Assembly (NCBI GenBank): GCA_015680685.1
Contig: MNCI01023362.1
Location: 62,661-126,660, forward strand
From: Gnetum montanum
Taxonomy: Eukaryota; Streptophyta; Gnetopsida; Gnetales; Gnetaceae
Reading direction: 5' to 3'
Length of the DNA: 64,000 nucleotides
The notes below the pieces were generated by a model. The model saw only the letters and a list, made by a program, of their open reading frames with translations, had not been told where the DNA came from and did not search any database. The translations under genes and the position numbers were made by a program. Below, piece after piece: positions 36,413-47,119 of the stretch (position 1 is its first letter; the number at the start of each line of letters is the position of its first letter).

Positions 36413-39400
36413 TTATGAGTCTTCATTTCCATCACCGTCTCTTGTCCCACTAGGTCCCGCATCTTCATTCATATTCTACATAAAGTAGAAAATAAAATAA
36501 TGAGTCAAACTATGATAAATGCTTTTTTACAAAGTAAACCATAACATAATAAAAGGTTACTAACTCGAGATGGCCCCAAGATGTCACAAAATCTCCTTCT
36601 CAGTGAGGTTGCCCCAACTCCCCTCTCCTATATTAGTTCTTGCTACAACCTTCCCCTTTTCCATGGCTATCCATCTAGGTGGTCCTAGGGAAAAGGTGGT
36701 AGTGGTGGTCTCCTCAGTAGGTAGGCTCACCTCCCTTTCATGAGACTCACTTACCATCACCTGTTGCATGAACCTCTTGTAAGCACCAAAAGCACCAATG
36801 ATGTTAAGAAATAGCCTAAGGGTATGTGCTCTGATAGTGGAATCGTGGTATTGTTTATGATAGGTAGCACTTTCCATCATATACATATGTTTATGGTTCT
36901 TCTATGCCTGTCCCGTTCGTAAACCTTTGCATTGTAGTCTTTCTAGTCTTGGTTCTTCTGTGCTAGGAGGTCCATCTGCATGCGCTACTCAATAATTTTG
37001 TGATTGGCCTCGTAATTGTTTTGTGTGACTGTCCAGTATCTGGCATATTCAATCATAGATGTATGCTAGTTGTTGTTGTGGGTGTCATGGGCCAACAGAA
37101 ACTCATTCCTGGATCAAAGATCCTCCACCTCTACGGTTAGGTTAGTCTTCTCTTTCTTGAGTTTCTGTACCCTCTTCCAGAGGTCTTCATTCACACGCCT
37201 ACACTTCCATCAGGAGCATGCCAAGTACAACACACATTTACTCGCTTCATCATAAATGTGATGAGGTACCTCAGTCACCTCTGACAAAAGTTTAGGCATG
37301 GCATCGACCTCGATGGCTTGCTTAGGATCTCGCTTGAGATGGGAGGCTACCATGTATGGAATAATGTTAGTCACACTGACACAAGAGAAAAATGAGCTAA
37401 CAACTAAAAATGCCCAATGTAGCAATTGTAGTGTACCAATCTTGGGATTGACCTGCTTCAAGCGATTGATCATATCATTGACCACCCCCTCCATGAAGGA
37501 AAACTTGTTGAGGATCTCGGTCTAGGGTCGGACACAAATTGAGAAAGAAGGATTAGGGGCATCAATAGTGGTGTCCGCTGCATAATAAAACATGTTAGCT
37601 ATGGTAGAGAGGATAACAATAGAGCTAATGAAAATTGACATGACAATGTAGAGCTCCTACCTAGCAAACCCTCAGGGGTGATAACGGGGGGATCTCCCAT
37701 TGAGAAACTGTCAAGCAATCGATCAAAGTCACCAGCGTCCAATTGTAGCCCCTCTCTTTCTAGCTAGCCCAAAAGTGTGGTGGCATCCTTGACACTCATT
37801 TGCCCTTCAAGAACTGAAGCACACTTTGTAAAGGGGTCATCGGTAGGGGCCTCTTCCTCCTCCTATTTAGTAGGTGCCCCTACTTCAGGGGCCAAAACTT
37901 CTTCCTCTTCCTCTTCTCTTTCTTTTGATAAAGCATAATCACAGTTAGCAAGATATTCTGACTTGAAACAACCACTACACTATGTGACACTATGCAGCAT
38001 AGCATAATGTAATAAATGCTACACTAACAAAAATAAGTTTAGCATACTTACCAACCAGGGGTTGCACCCTACGAACTTTGATTCGCAACTTCTTCCCCCT
38101 GTCTTCATTTATGCGGGGAGTCTTTTCAGTAGGATGAGACTTCTTATGTTGCAGCCTGCTCTTTATAGTCTCTATGATGAGGTGTTCCCTCCTTAACACA
38201 TTACTTGTGTTGATGGGGGTGCCTCTCCCATGCTATCCTGACCACGAAAGAGATGTACCTGATCCCTCATCATTATTGAAAGTGATTCCCCAATAGCTTC
38301 TGAGGGGTCTTGGAATCGGGTGGTGCAAAAAACTTGGTAGATCCAAGGCTTTGATATTTGGTTATGATCTTGTAGTACCTAGGAATCATTATCATAGACT
38401 ACCAAAAATGCTACAAAGAATCAAAGAAAAGCTACAAAGAAGGCGTAATGCACATTGAAATAAGACTCAAGCTTCCCGTGAAGCTTGATCATTTCAGCAC
38501 GCAAGCCTTCAAAAATGTACTGGGCCTAGTTGTAATGAGTTCCTTATTCCATGACCTCCCTCATTATCCAAGCCTACTCCACTCTTAGGATTTTCCCTTG
38601 GGAGAGTAGCTTAGGGAAGGCATGGGCATAGAAGATAGGGTAAATCATTTCAGCCACCGCCAGCTTGACCTTGTGAATGTAAATCCCCTTTTGGTCTTGA
38701 GCCATCCCCAGCCATTCCTCAGTGTCCCTCTAATGGTTAGTATCTTTGTTAGATTTTTCTCCTATAGGAAGACCATTATAAGGGACACCAAAAAGGTCTA
38801 CAAATAATTGATCATTAATGTTAAACACCACCCACACATTATGAACACGTGTGCGGAAGCGGTTAGCCTTCTCAGTGAAGGAATTAGCTAAGGAAAGCAT
38901 TTCTACAGCTGGGACATTTGGGTTTATAGCCAGAAATAAGTCCATGAGCCCCACCCCTTCAATGTTATGAATAATGGTGGCTAGGGACCCATGGTAGAGC
39001 CAATGCTGCGTCTCCTCCACCTCTTCATACTTGAAGAAGAGGCTGGTATCATCATGTCTAGAGGCGACCACAGTGACCTCGTAGGATTCCTTGGCTACTA
39101 CAATAGTTAACAAAAAAAGGGGCTTAGAAAAAAAAACATGAAAGAATATCACTTGAACACACAAGAATAAACCCATGGTCTAACAAACTAGGTTTGAATG
39201 GCATAGGAAATGGTGGGAGTTCCACCAGAACGTCTTCGATGGTAATCGATCAGCATGACGCCCATTCGCTATCCAACCAACCAACTTCCTTACACTTCCC
39301 ATAGAATTTGGAATACCTAGTTGGATAGCATTTGAACTCAAACCTGAGTTGTTCTATGACACTAGCATTCATGTTCTTGGTGGAAGAAAACTCTTGTAGA

Positions 39401-41116
39401 GTCATCTGGGCCACTGCCAATGCATCCGTATTACTGTGAAGGCCACCTTTGTCAATGTAAAACCTGGTAACATACAAGAATACTATAAGCATATCTATCT
39501 AGTGTAATGCAAATCATAAAATATGTTAAAATACCTTCACAAGGCTTACTCATTGGCATAGTAAATGGTCCTAGGTGGGTTTTGAAAGCAAGTTCCCATG
39601 TGACGGGCAACAAATACCGTATTGTATAAATGATAACATTTGTACTAAGCCATGTCCTAGATCAACTTAAGCCCCTCAAGCCTCTTGGGCATTGGTTGAA
39701 GCTTCCTACCCCTTTGCCCCTAATTAACCCATTAGCCAAAAACTTCAAAATGCCTTGGTTTGCCCTAGGCAACAATGTCTCTACAAGTACAATGATTGTC
39801 GTAGCCAATAGGTGTGACCACACAATCACACTAAAATGGCAGAGGAGGAACTATAGGAAGTCTTGTGCTCCCTCCTGGAACTAGATTTCCTACTCTCCCA
39901 CATGGGCATGGGGAGGAGGGATGTCAACCATAGGTTCACTAAGGCAGCACAGGACTTCTACAAGTTCAAGGATAATCAAAATAGGCTTCAACATGACCCT
40001 GCAAGGAAAAGTATCAAACATTAGAAATGTGTTTAGGTGATGATCACTGATAAAGCATAGCATAACCTTCTATTTGCATATAGCATAGCATAGCCTTCTG
40101 TTTGCATATAGCATAGTGTGGCCCCCTATTTACATGAAACACAGTGTAATCCTTCGCTCACAAATTCCCCTTTAGCATGAATCAGTGAGTCCCCATCATA
40201 AGATAGAGTTAAACATTATAGGCAGCATAACAAAGTGTCACATGTAGTGTAGCATAGTAGTTAAGCCCCATGTAGCGTAGCAATAGTGGGTGCACCCCAT
40301 GGTAATAGTTGCACAATACACAACATAACATAACAAACATGCAACATAATAGTTACACTTCTGCATCAGGATGATGACTGCACTACCCATAGCATAATGA
40401 GATGAATGCACGTCATGCATAAGAAAACATGTAATAATGTAATGAATAGGTTATTGTAATGGGCATTGCAATGTAGCAAATGTTTGATAGTGTAATAGCA
40501 TAACAAATGAACAACATAATGGCCCAATGGCCTGATAACATAGCAGCGTAGTGTAACAACAACGAAAAAATGTTACAACCTTAACAGCATAGATGAAAAA
40601 CCAAGTCACAGTGCCCTCATTGCTCTAACCCTACCCTATCACATGAAATAGCCCATTTTATGCCATCCCAAGCGGGTGTCACACTATCGTAAAAACTGTG
40701 TAAATAAACAAACCTCCCTAGGAATGGAACACTACGCTAAAGACACGCTACACCACCTAGAACTGATTAAACCCCTACGATGACGTAGTTTCCATTTTTT
40801 AACAATGGTGCTCAAAGAAGTACCACATGTAGCCATAGTGTAGCAATTGTATAGCCATTGTGGCCAAATAGTGACAACCACGGTGTAGCGGTTGAAAGAG
40901 AAATAAAAATAGTGACAATAAAATGACAGCAGTAATGGCAAGGGAAACCTAACCCGATGCATCACATAATGAAAACAAGGGTAGCGTGATGACTTGTTGA
41001 GCTGACGGAGTCTCTTGTCGCACTTCAACGTGTGCCTTGGATAGGCACCCCAAGGTCTCCTTCACCTCGTCCATCTTGGCAAGTCCCTTATGCTTATGAT
41101 CACCCTTGTGCGCCAT
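36413..41116 (-). pseudogene. Antisense, multi-exon cargo gene in R7
   Basis: A minus-strand gene between protease and RT. Proposed exons are 41116-~40950 (MAHKGDHKHKG start), 39998-39550, 39463-~39187, 39097-~38460, 38398-38052, ~37962-37661, 37577-~36585 and 36475-36413. Seen splice signals include acceptors TTGCAG, TACCAG, TTGTAG, TGGTAG, ATGCAG and TGTAG and donors GTAAGC, GTAAGT and GTAGG. Long open stretches fall in exons: 39463-39250 (CYPTRYSKFYGKCKEVGW), 39097-38730 (a 122-residue run, FNINDQLFVDLFGVPYNGLP), an acidic E-rich part near 37900, and 37494-37210 followed by a heptad-like coiled coil. The end is hydrophilic (NEDAGPSGTRDGDGNEDS). I do not recognise the product. Stops are mostly C-to-T type, and two or three frameshifts occur. 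R6 lacks the gene. Confidence 0.65.
39999..40949 (-). other. Large first intron of the R7 cargo gene
   Basis: About 0.95 kb between exons 1 and 2. It is rich in short GCATAGC/GCTATGC words like those of the LTR palindromes (for example 40080-40110 and 40240-40280). No coding frame of note. The exon-1 donor is not certain. Confidence 0.45.
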
Positions 41117-41251
41117 TGCTTTGCTCACGAATAGGTCATACCAACTACTACGCTACACCTATTCGCTCACCCTTGCTATTTGACCATGCTACGCTCTAAG
41201 TATGGGCTCTAGGCTCTAACAATGAAAATGACAAGTTTACTAGGGGGTAAT

Positions 41252-41264
41252 CCCCTATTTATAT
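41252..41264 (-). promoter_or_regulatory. TATA box for the R7 antisense gene
   Basis: The minus strand reads ATATAAATAGGGG, a near-ideal plant TATA box, about 140 bp upstream of the exon-1 ATG at 41116. A short inverted repeat (TAGGGG...CCCCTA, 41241-41257) overlaps it. The normal spacing to an ATG with open frame supports antisense transcription. The start point is unknown. Confidence 0.6.
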
Positions 41265-41389
41265 CTGATGCGATAAAAAACTTCTTATTTTCATATCTTG
41301 AGTAACACGGGACATCCCCGCAGCATAATGCTACTATAGCAAATCAGCAGCGTAGTGGGCCCACCAAATTTCAAACACACCACTATCCA

Positions 41390-41780
41390 CTAAGACCTTA
41401 AATTGGCAACCATAGTTTACACGATATTATATAGCGTCAATCCACAAAGATCTTAAACTAGGAACCTTAGCCTCACCCACCCACTACAGTTTGCAAAGAC
41501 CTTAAACTAGAAAAGTCAACCTATGATAAAGCCTAGTAATGGTCTGCAAATACCCTAAACTAGCAATCTTAACCTATAGTGAAGTCCATATGATGGTTTG
41601 CCATGTCCTTAAACTGGCAATCTCTTCACTCATTTAATTTCACATTCTAGACCCGTTGATGGTCCACCATGACTTTAAACTAGTGAATTTTAGTATTCAT
41701 TTTACGTTTCAAATTAAACCATTATGCTATTGTTGTCTACTAAGACCTTAAACTGGTGATTATCTTATGTTGCATCATTC
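41390..41780 (+). repeat. CCTTAAACTAG minisatellite, copy 2 (before RT)
   Basis: About eight units of 35-55 bp with 'gaccttaaactagcaa' and 'tccacta/gtccacc' words. It lies directly upstream of the antisense gene's promoter and just before the RT coding start. Confidence 0.8.
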
Positions 41781-41834
41781 ACTTACATTACATGTTGTTG
41801 CTTTAGACAGGTATTACTTGACTTTGTTTATTTG

Positions 41835-41847
41835 CTTATTGTGATAG
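41835..41847 (+). promoter_or_regulatory. Possible splice acceptor before R7 RT
   Basis: A T-rich tract ending in GTGATAG, 15 bp before the ATG at 41863 that opens the RT frame. R6 has a similar ctttatttatgatag at about 50545-50560. Ogre elements are known to splice an intron between protease and RT, so this may be its 3' end. No convincing matching donor near 35830-35900 was found. Confidence 0.35.
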
Positions 41848-41862
41848 GTCCACTCAAAAAAT

Positions 41863-43140
41863 GGCTATGCATGGTGAGATTTCTTCACCTTTGACCCTAA
41901 TGGGTCCCTACAGCAAGTTCACTGAATGCTTGAACCAAGAATTGGTAGAATTTGAGTTATCCTCTCACAACACTATAGCATCCCTAGAAACATCCCTAGA
42001 CTAGCCCGAAAATTTGGTCCAAGCCTTAGAGTTAGAGGCTAGGGATGTGACTGAGGATCCTCTCATTGAAATCCCCATAACTACCACTAGCGCTAAGGTA
42101 AAGACCTTGAAGGTTAGATATTTATTACATCCACAAATACACTGAAACATTTCCAAGGTTCTCCATGACAACATTAAAGTGTTTGCATGGTCATATGATG
42201 ACATGCCAGGCCTTGACCTATGGCTCATACAACACAACATTATCCTAGATCCACATGTCAAGGTAGTCAAGCAAAAAGCTCATAAGATCAAACCAGAGAT
42301 TGCACTAGTTGTACACGATGAGATCACCAAACTTTACCAAGATGGTTTCATATGAGTGGTTGATTACTCGAAATGAGTGTCGAACATCATTGTAGTTTCT
42401 AAGAAAAAAAGAGGTATAAGAATTTGTATAGACTTTCAAGACTTGAACAAAGCAATGATTAAAGATGATTTCCCATTATCAAGCATTGATCAACTCATAG
42501 ACACTACGACTGGTCATGCCTTACTATCCTTCATGGATGGGTTTTCAGGCTATAACTAGATCCATATAAACCCAGAGCATCAGTTGTCAACCACTTTCAT
42601 GACCCCCTTAGGGAATTTTTGCTATAAAATGATGCCTTTTGGACTCAAGAATGCTGGAGCAACCTACCAACAAGTGATGACTTATATTTTTAGCAACTAC
42701 CTTTTGGAGAGGCTAAATGATTATGTGGATGATATAGCAGTCAAGTTGAAGGAAGCTATAGATCATCCCAATGATCTTAATGTAGTCCTCCAACGTTTTT
42801 AAAGGCATGAACTATGCCTCAACCCTAAGAAATGTGTTTTCAGAGTTAAAACCATATGCATGCTAGGTTTTTTGGTATCAGAAGCAAGCATATGAGTTAC
42901 TTTGATAAATTGAGGGCCATCAACAACTTAGCACTGCCTACAAACCTTAAAGAGCTATGCAGGTTGCAAGGTAGGGTACAGTTTATCAGAAGGTTTATCT
43001 CGAAGTTGACAAACAAGCTACACCCCATGCAACATCTACTTAAAAAGGGGATCAACTTTGAGTGGATAGATCTATGTCAACAAGCCTTTGATAACTTAAA
43101 GAAAGAGCTTTTGCACCTCCCAACTATTTGCCCACCATAG
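41863..43140 (+). pseudogene. pol: R7 reverse transcriptase
   Basis: An ATG at 41863 (MAMHGEISSPLTL) begins a frame that reaches RT through a few stops. 42377-42559 is open: IIVVSKKKRGIRICIDFQDLNKAM, DDFPLSSIDQLID, FMDGFSGYN. 42584-42802 contains FCYKMMPFGLKNAGATYQQV and the catalytic YVDDIAVK near 42720-42745, with both aspartates present. 42856-43140 covers the thumb and connection (LKELCRLQGRVQFIRRFI). The 'SIDQLID...FMD.FSGYNQI' wording is typical of Tat elements. Three frame changes and several stops make it inactive. Confidence 0.85.
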
Positions 43141-43540
43141 ACAGATAATCATTTCTACATCTACCTTGCCACTTCGGACACATCTATTACTGTGTTTCTA
43201 TTCCAAAAAAGAGATGACAGGTCTGAAATCCCGATCTACTACTTGAGCCACACATTAATAGCTAATGAGGCGAAATACAACGAGGTAGAAAAATATTGTC
43301 TCGTTCTAGTATTTGTGCTAAAAAAGTGGAGACACTACCTATTTCGTAGCAAGGTCAACATTATATGCAAAAGCAACATACTTCAAGTTATTACAACAAA
43401 CTTGTACGAGAGTAGTAGGATAGCCTGATGGAAGGCAATAACGGTAGAATTCAATTTACATTATGTGGTCCAATCATCAACAAAGGGTCAAGCAATAGCT
43501 CCATAGCTTACAACTTCACCCATTGATGATCAATCAATAA
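43141..43540 (+). pseudogene. pol: R7 RNase H (first)
   Basis: 43192-43428 is open: PIYYLSHTLIANEAKYNEVEKYCLVLVFVLKKWRHYL, the RNase H-like domain that follows RT in Tat elements, ending in a segment like TVEFNLHYVVQSSTKGQAIA at about 43440-43500. In Ty3 elements with a second RNase H this first copy is generally degenerate, and the acidic residues are hard to place here. Confidence 0.75.
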
Positions 43541-43599
43541 TAGAACCTAAATTCCCAGATGAACACATCAACAACCTAAACTTTGTACCATTTGATTTT

Positions 43600-43965
43600 G
43601 AAGTAACTTTACATTTTGATGGTGCTTCAACTACATGAGGTGGAAGCGTTGCTGCATTTTTCATGTTTCCCTCTAGGGAAATTTGACCCTTTGCTTATCG
43701 CTTTATGTTCCTTTGTACGAATAATGTAGTTGAGTATGAAGGACTCCTTAGGGACCTCTTAGTAGTCCAAGAGCTAAAGATTCAACATTTGGTAGTTTGG
43801 GGCGATTCATAATTAGTTGTCAACTAGATCACTAAAGTTTGTGCTTATAATGCTTCACACTTGCAACCTTATTACAATCTAGCTAAGAGTTTGCTAAAAT
43901 AGTTTGCAACATTGGACATTCAACAAGTACCTTGCAATGAGAGCACCGTAGTTGATGCATTAGCC
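43600..43965 (+). pseudogene. pol: R7 second, archaeal-type RNase H
   Basis: The plus frame reads LHFDGAST near 43610, CTNNVVEYEGLLRDLLVVQELKI near 43715-43785, VVWGDS at about 43795 and ESTVVDALATLAL near 43940-43978. These are the four acidic-site blocks (D, E, D, D) of the plant-type aRNH acquired by Tat/Ogre elements, and all four residues are present. Four in-frame stops interrupt the domain. It lies between the first RNase H and integrase. R9 has the same domain at the window's right edge. Confidence 0.8.
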
Positions 43966-45330
43966 ACATTAGCATTGAATGTTCCATCACACTTATTTGC
44001 AAATTTTCTTGCTTCGGTAATAGAGTGCATAGATCCTATTACTCAAGTAGTAAACATTGCATCTATCAATGCGATAGACATCCAAGAGTGGTATGCCAAC
44101 ATTAAGGCTTACCTTCAACATGAAAAACCCCAACATAGCTTGACATCTACTCAAAAGGATGCAATCTGAAAGCAAGCCCGACAGTATGTCCTCATAGGAG
44201 ATAACACCTTATGAAAATGCTCCTTTGATGGGATATTGGTAACTTGCGTTGGTAGGGAAGAAGCATAGAAAATTGTTAATGAAGTCCATGAGGGACTATG
44301 TGGAGGACACATAGCCCCTAGGGCTATGGCAAAAAAAATTAGACACCTAGCGTACTACTAGCCTTGCATCGAACAAGATTGCCTTGCCAAAGTTAGGATG
44401 TGTGATGTATGTCAATGCCATGAAAATCTCATACATGTATTGCCTACTGAGTTACATCTTACATAGATTACATGGCCATTCCAACGATGGGGACTAGACA
44501 TCATAGGGCCCATCACACCTAAGTCTTCCACAGGACATAGCTTCATAATCACTGCAACCGAATATTTCACAAAGTTGGTGGAGGCTATTCCCCTGAGAAA
44601 GACTACCTTTCAATAGGTTTGCCACTTTATCTTGGATAACATAGTAACAAGGTTTGGTCTTCCCTTGACTGTTGTGATAGACAACAGGCCACAGTTTAGT
44701 GGTGCAGAAACCAAAACCTTTTGCAATAACCTTGGCATCAAGCAATCTTTTTCATCGCCATACTACCCATAGGCAAATAGTCAGGTAGAAGCAATAAAAG
44801 AGGCCATAATTAACCTACTGAAAAAGATGCTAAGCAGTAGCAAAAGGTGATGGCATAAGCAAATCCTCTATGTGTTGTGGGCTTACCACATGACATGCAG
44901 AATGACTACAAGTAAGAATCCTTACAGTCTTGTCTATGGATCTGAAGCAGTGTTACCTCTTGAATTGTAGGTTCCATCACTTTGGATGATCCTCTCAAAT
45001 GTTGTAGACAAGGCTCAAAACAATGAGTCAAGAATCATTGATATTGATTCCATGGAGGAAGAGTGTGCCTGAACATTTGATCACATTCAATGGTACCAGG
45101 ATAAGCAACAACAAAAGCACCACTGTAATTTGTAGGAACAACCAATCAAGAAGGGAAACCTAGTTCTTAAATCCATTTGTCAGCATGTGAACAAATTCTC
45201 AGCCAATTGGGAAGGTTCTTTTGTCATCACGAAAGCCTATGAGAACGGGGCCTTCAAACTGGCTAATATGGATGACAATGAGTTTGCAAATCCTATTAAC
45301 CACTTGTATCTTAAGCCATACTACATCTAA
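43966..45330 (+). pseudogene. pol: R7 integrase
   Basis: The linker 43966-44169 (open) is followed by SFDGILVTCVGREEA and the zinc region HEGLCGGHIAPRAMAKKIRHL with CDVCQC downstream. The core has WGLDIIGPI (first D, about 44490), TVVIDNRPQFSG (second D, about 44670-44705) and ANSQVEAIKEAI (E, about 44775-44810). Later blocks are SKNPYSLVYGSEAVLPLEL and the C-terminal SANWEGSFVITKAYENGAFKL, ending NHLYLKPYYI and TAA at 45328-45330. Only a handful of stops break it, and the D-D-E residues survive. It lacks a chromodomain, as expected for Tat. Confidence 0.88.
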
Positions 45331-45375
45331 TGCAAAGGACTATATCAGGTACAGAGAAAGGTAAGAAAATCATCC

Positions 45376-45690
45376 ACTGCGACGTAAAACTAGCAAAATA
45401 CTTCTACTATGATGTAAAACTAGCACAGATAGTATGCTATGACTATAAACTGGCACAATAAGTCCACCATGATTATAAACTGTAACAACATATGCTTGGG
45501 CTATGACATAAAACTAGTACCCAAAACATGGTCCGTTATGACCTTAAATTGGCCATCCACCATCCGCTACAATGTTAAACTAGCACAACAATCTGCTAGG
45601 ACCTTAAACTAGCACTTCATGATCTACTGGAACCTTAAACTAGTGCATCTGATGGTCTAGCAAGACCCTAAATTGGGTTCATAGTGCAAC
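45376..45690 (+). repeat. TAAACTAG minisatellite, copy 3 (after integrase)
   Basis: About eleven units of 25-35 bp with 'atgacnttaaactagcacaa' variants, starting 46 bp after the integrase stop. R6 has the same block at about 50670-50925. Tandem repeats in this 3' position are a known trait of Tat elements. Confidence 0.85.
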
Positions 45691-47065
45691 GTCTAGCTCA
45701 CATTCACAACCCTACAAAAAAGTGAGTGTGTACTATTTCAAGCTTTGGACAACACAGGGTGGGATGCTATAGTTCCATAATGCAGTTCACGATGCTAAGG
45801 AAACACCCTATGGAACACATGTAGTGTCACTGCCCTTGGCATCTTGTTGACCTTTTGGAGATTTTTTTGACATCTTGCTGACTTTCCAAAGCTACCACTA
45901 CCATCGCCACTCATCTTAGTAGTAGCTTTTGATGTCAGCACTTACTGCTAGAGTTCCAACACTATTGTGGCCCAGCCACAAAGTTGCTACCCTCCAGCCT
46001 TCACCATCATCCAAGCCCAAAAGATTTTCAGATGTTATACTTCTCACCTTATAGCTAAACTGCATGATGTTTGCCTTGGGCGAGGAAGCCTAAGCACTAG
46101 CATCGCCACCACTCCTAGCCTCTTCAATACCAACTTTTCTAGCTTGCCATTGCTAGAACCACTACTAGCCTTCATGATTTGGACATTGCATGCCTCAGCA
46201 ACAATACTCACTACTCCAGTGATGTCTAAAGCAAGTAGGACTTTTCCCTCACCCCATCTTATGGTTGTTTCTTTTGGTTTGCTCTCTATGGTGTTTGCAG
46301 GATACAAGCCAAGACAACATCGTTCAGAGGTACGTTTCACCATGGAAGCCAAGATGACATCGTTTAGAGGTACGTTTCACCATGGAAGCCAAGACACTAC
46401 ATTGTTTTGAAGTGATTTCTTCGACTAGCTTGGCTACTTAGGAGTGCACACGTTTTCCCCCTCTCAATCCACTCAAGCTTGTTCCTTATACTTGCAACTT
46501 TTAAAATCTTCTTTACAAGCTCTCACGATGCATATAAGGCCCTTCCACATGCTCAACCGCCAAGTCCATGATGAGCGTAACACAAATCGCCTCATGGGAA
46601 GCATCTACAAGTAGGTCAAAGTTCCACAAGGATGTAACATAACTCATCTTGAGGAGAAAACACCTACCTTACAACAACAAGGTTGTTTTTATGTGAACAT
46701 GGCTGAATAGTAGAAGAAAAGAAAAAAATACCTTAAAAATGCAAAAAAAAGCTCAAAAAAAGAGGACAAGTGCCCAAAACAAATGGCATTGCATCTATTC
46801 CAAAATGACCATCTCAAAGCGCTTCGACAAGAGGTCAAAAGCCAGTAAAAGAAAGATGCCCATGTGCACCGACTCCCTCACAAGCACTCTGACAAGGGAT
46901 CACACTATGTTACATATTTTCCTTTCCCAAACCTATTCCTCCAAATCCATCTTTTCCCCCCTTCCTTACATAACTAGCCCATTACTCCCAAGCATAGCGC
47001 AATGCGACATTAGAGTGACCGTTGGAGAGTGATGCTAGCATCTTGTTTTCAATGGTGTTTCGTAT
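45691..47065 (+). other. R7 3' non-coding region
   Basis: It is alignable with R6 50930-52430 (blocks near 45850-46020 and 51120-51300). Open frames here (45967-46410 plus and 46044-46352 minus) are not preserved in R6, so I do not call a gene. A 40-bp exact-length tandem duplication (two differences) lies at 46306-46345 and 46346-46385, starting aagccaagac. Confidence 0.55.
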
Positions 47066-47066
47066 T

Positions 47067-47119
47067 CTTTGTCAACATCTCTTGGGAAGATCCTCCAGAA
47101 ATCAACAAAGAGGGGCCAT
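47067..47119 (+). other. Inverted repeat and polypurine tract of R7
   Basis: CTTTGTCAAC (47067-47076) and ATCAACAAAG (47101-47110) form a partly decayed inverted repeat. The right arm runs straight into AGGGGCCA before the LTR at 47120, so the polypurine tract AAAGAGGGG overlaps the stem. R9 has the same with perfect 10-bp arms. Confidence 0.7.

Noticed and set aside
24500-37400. Possible homology between the two antisense genes (shared FLVVSSF string)
   Set aside because: Seven residues in different contexts; exon layout and the rest of the sequence differ.
45967-46410. 147-residue frame after R7 integrase, and a 102-residue frame opposite to it
   Set aside because: The aligned R6 region (51270-51690) does not keep either frame; a 40-bp duplication helps keep it open by chance.
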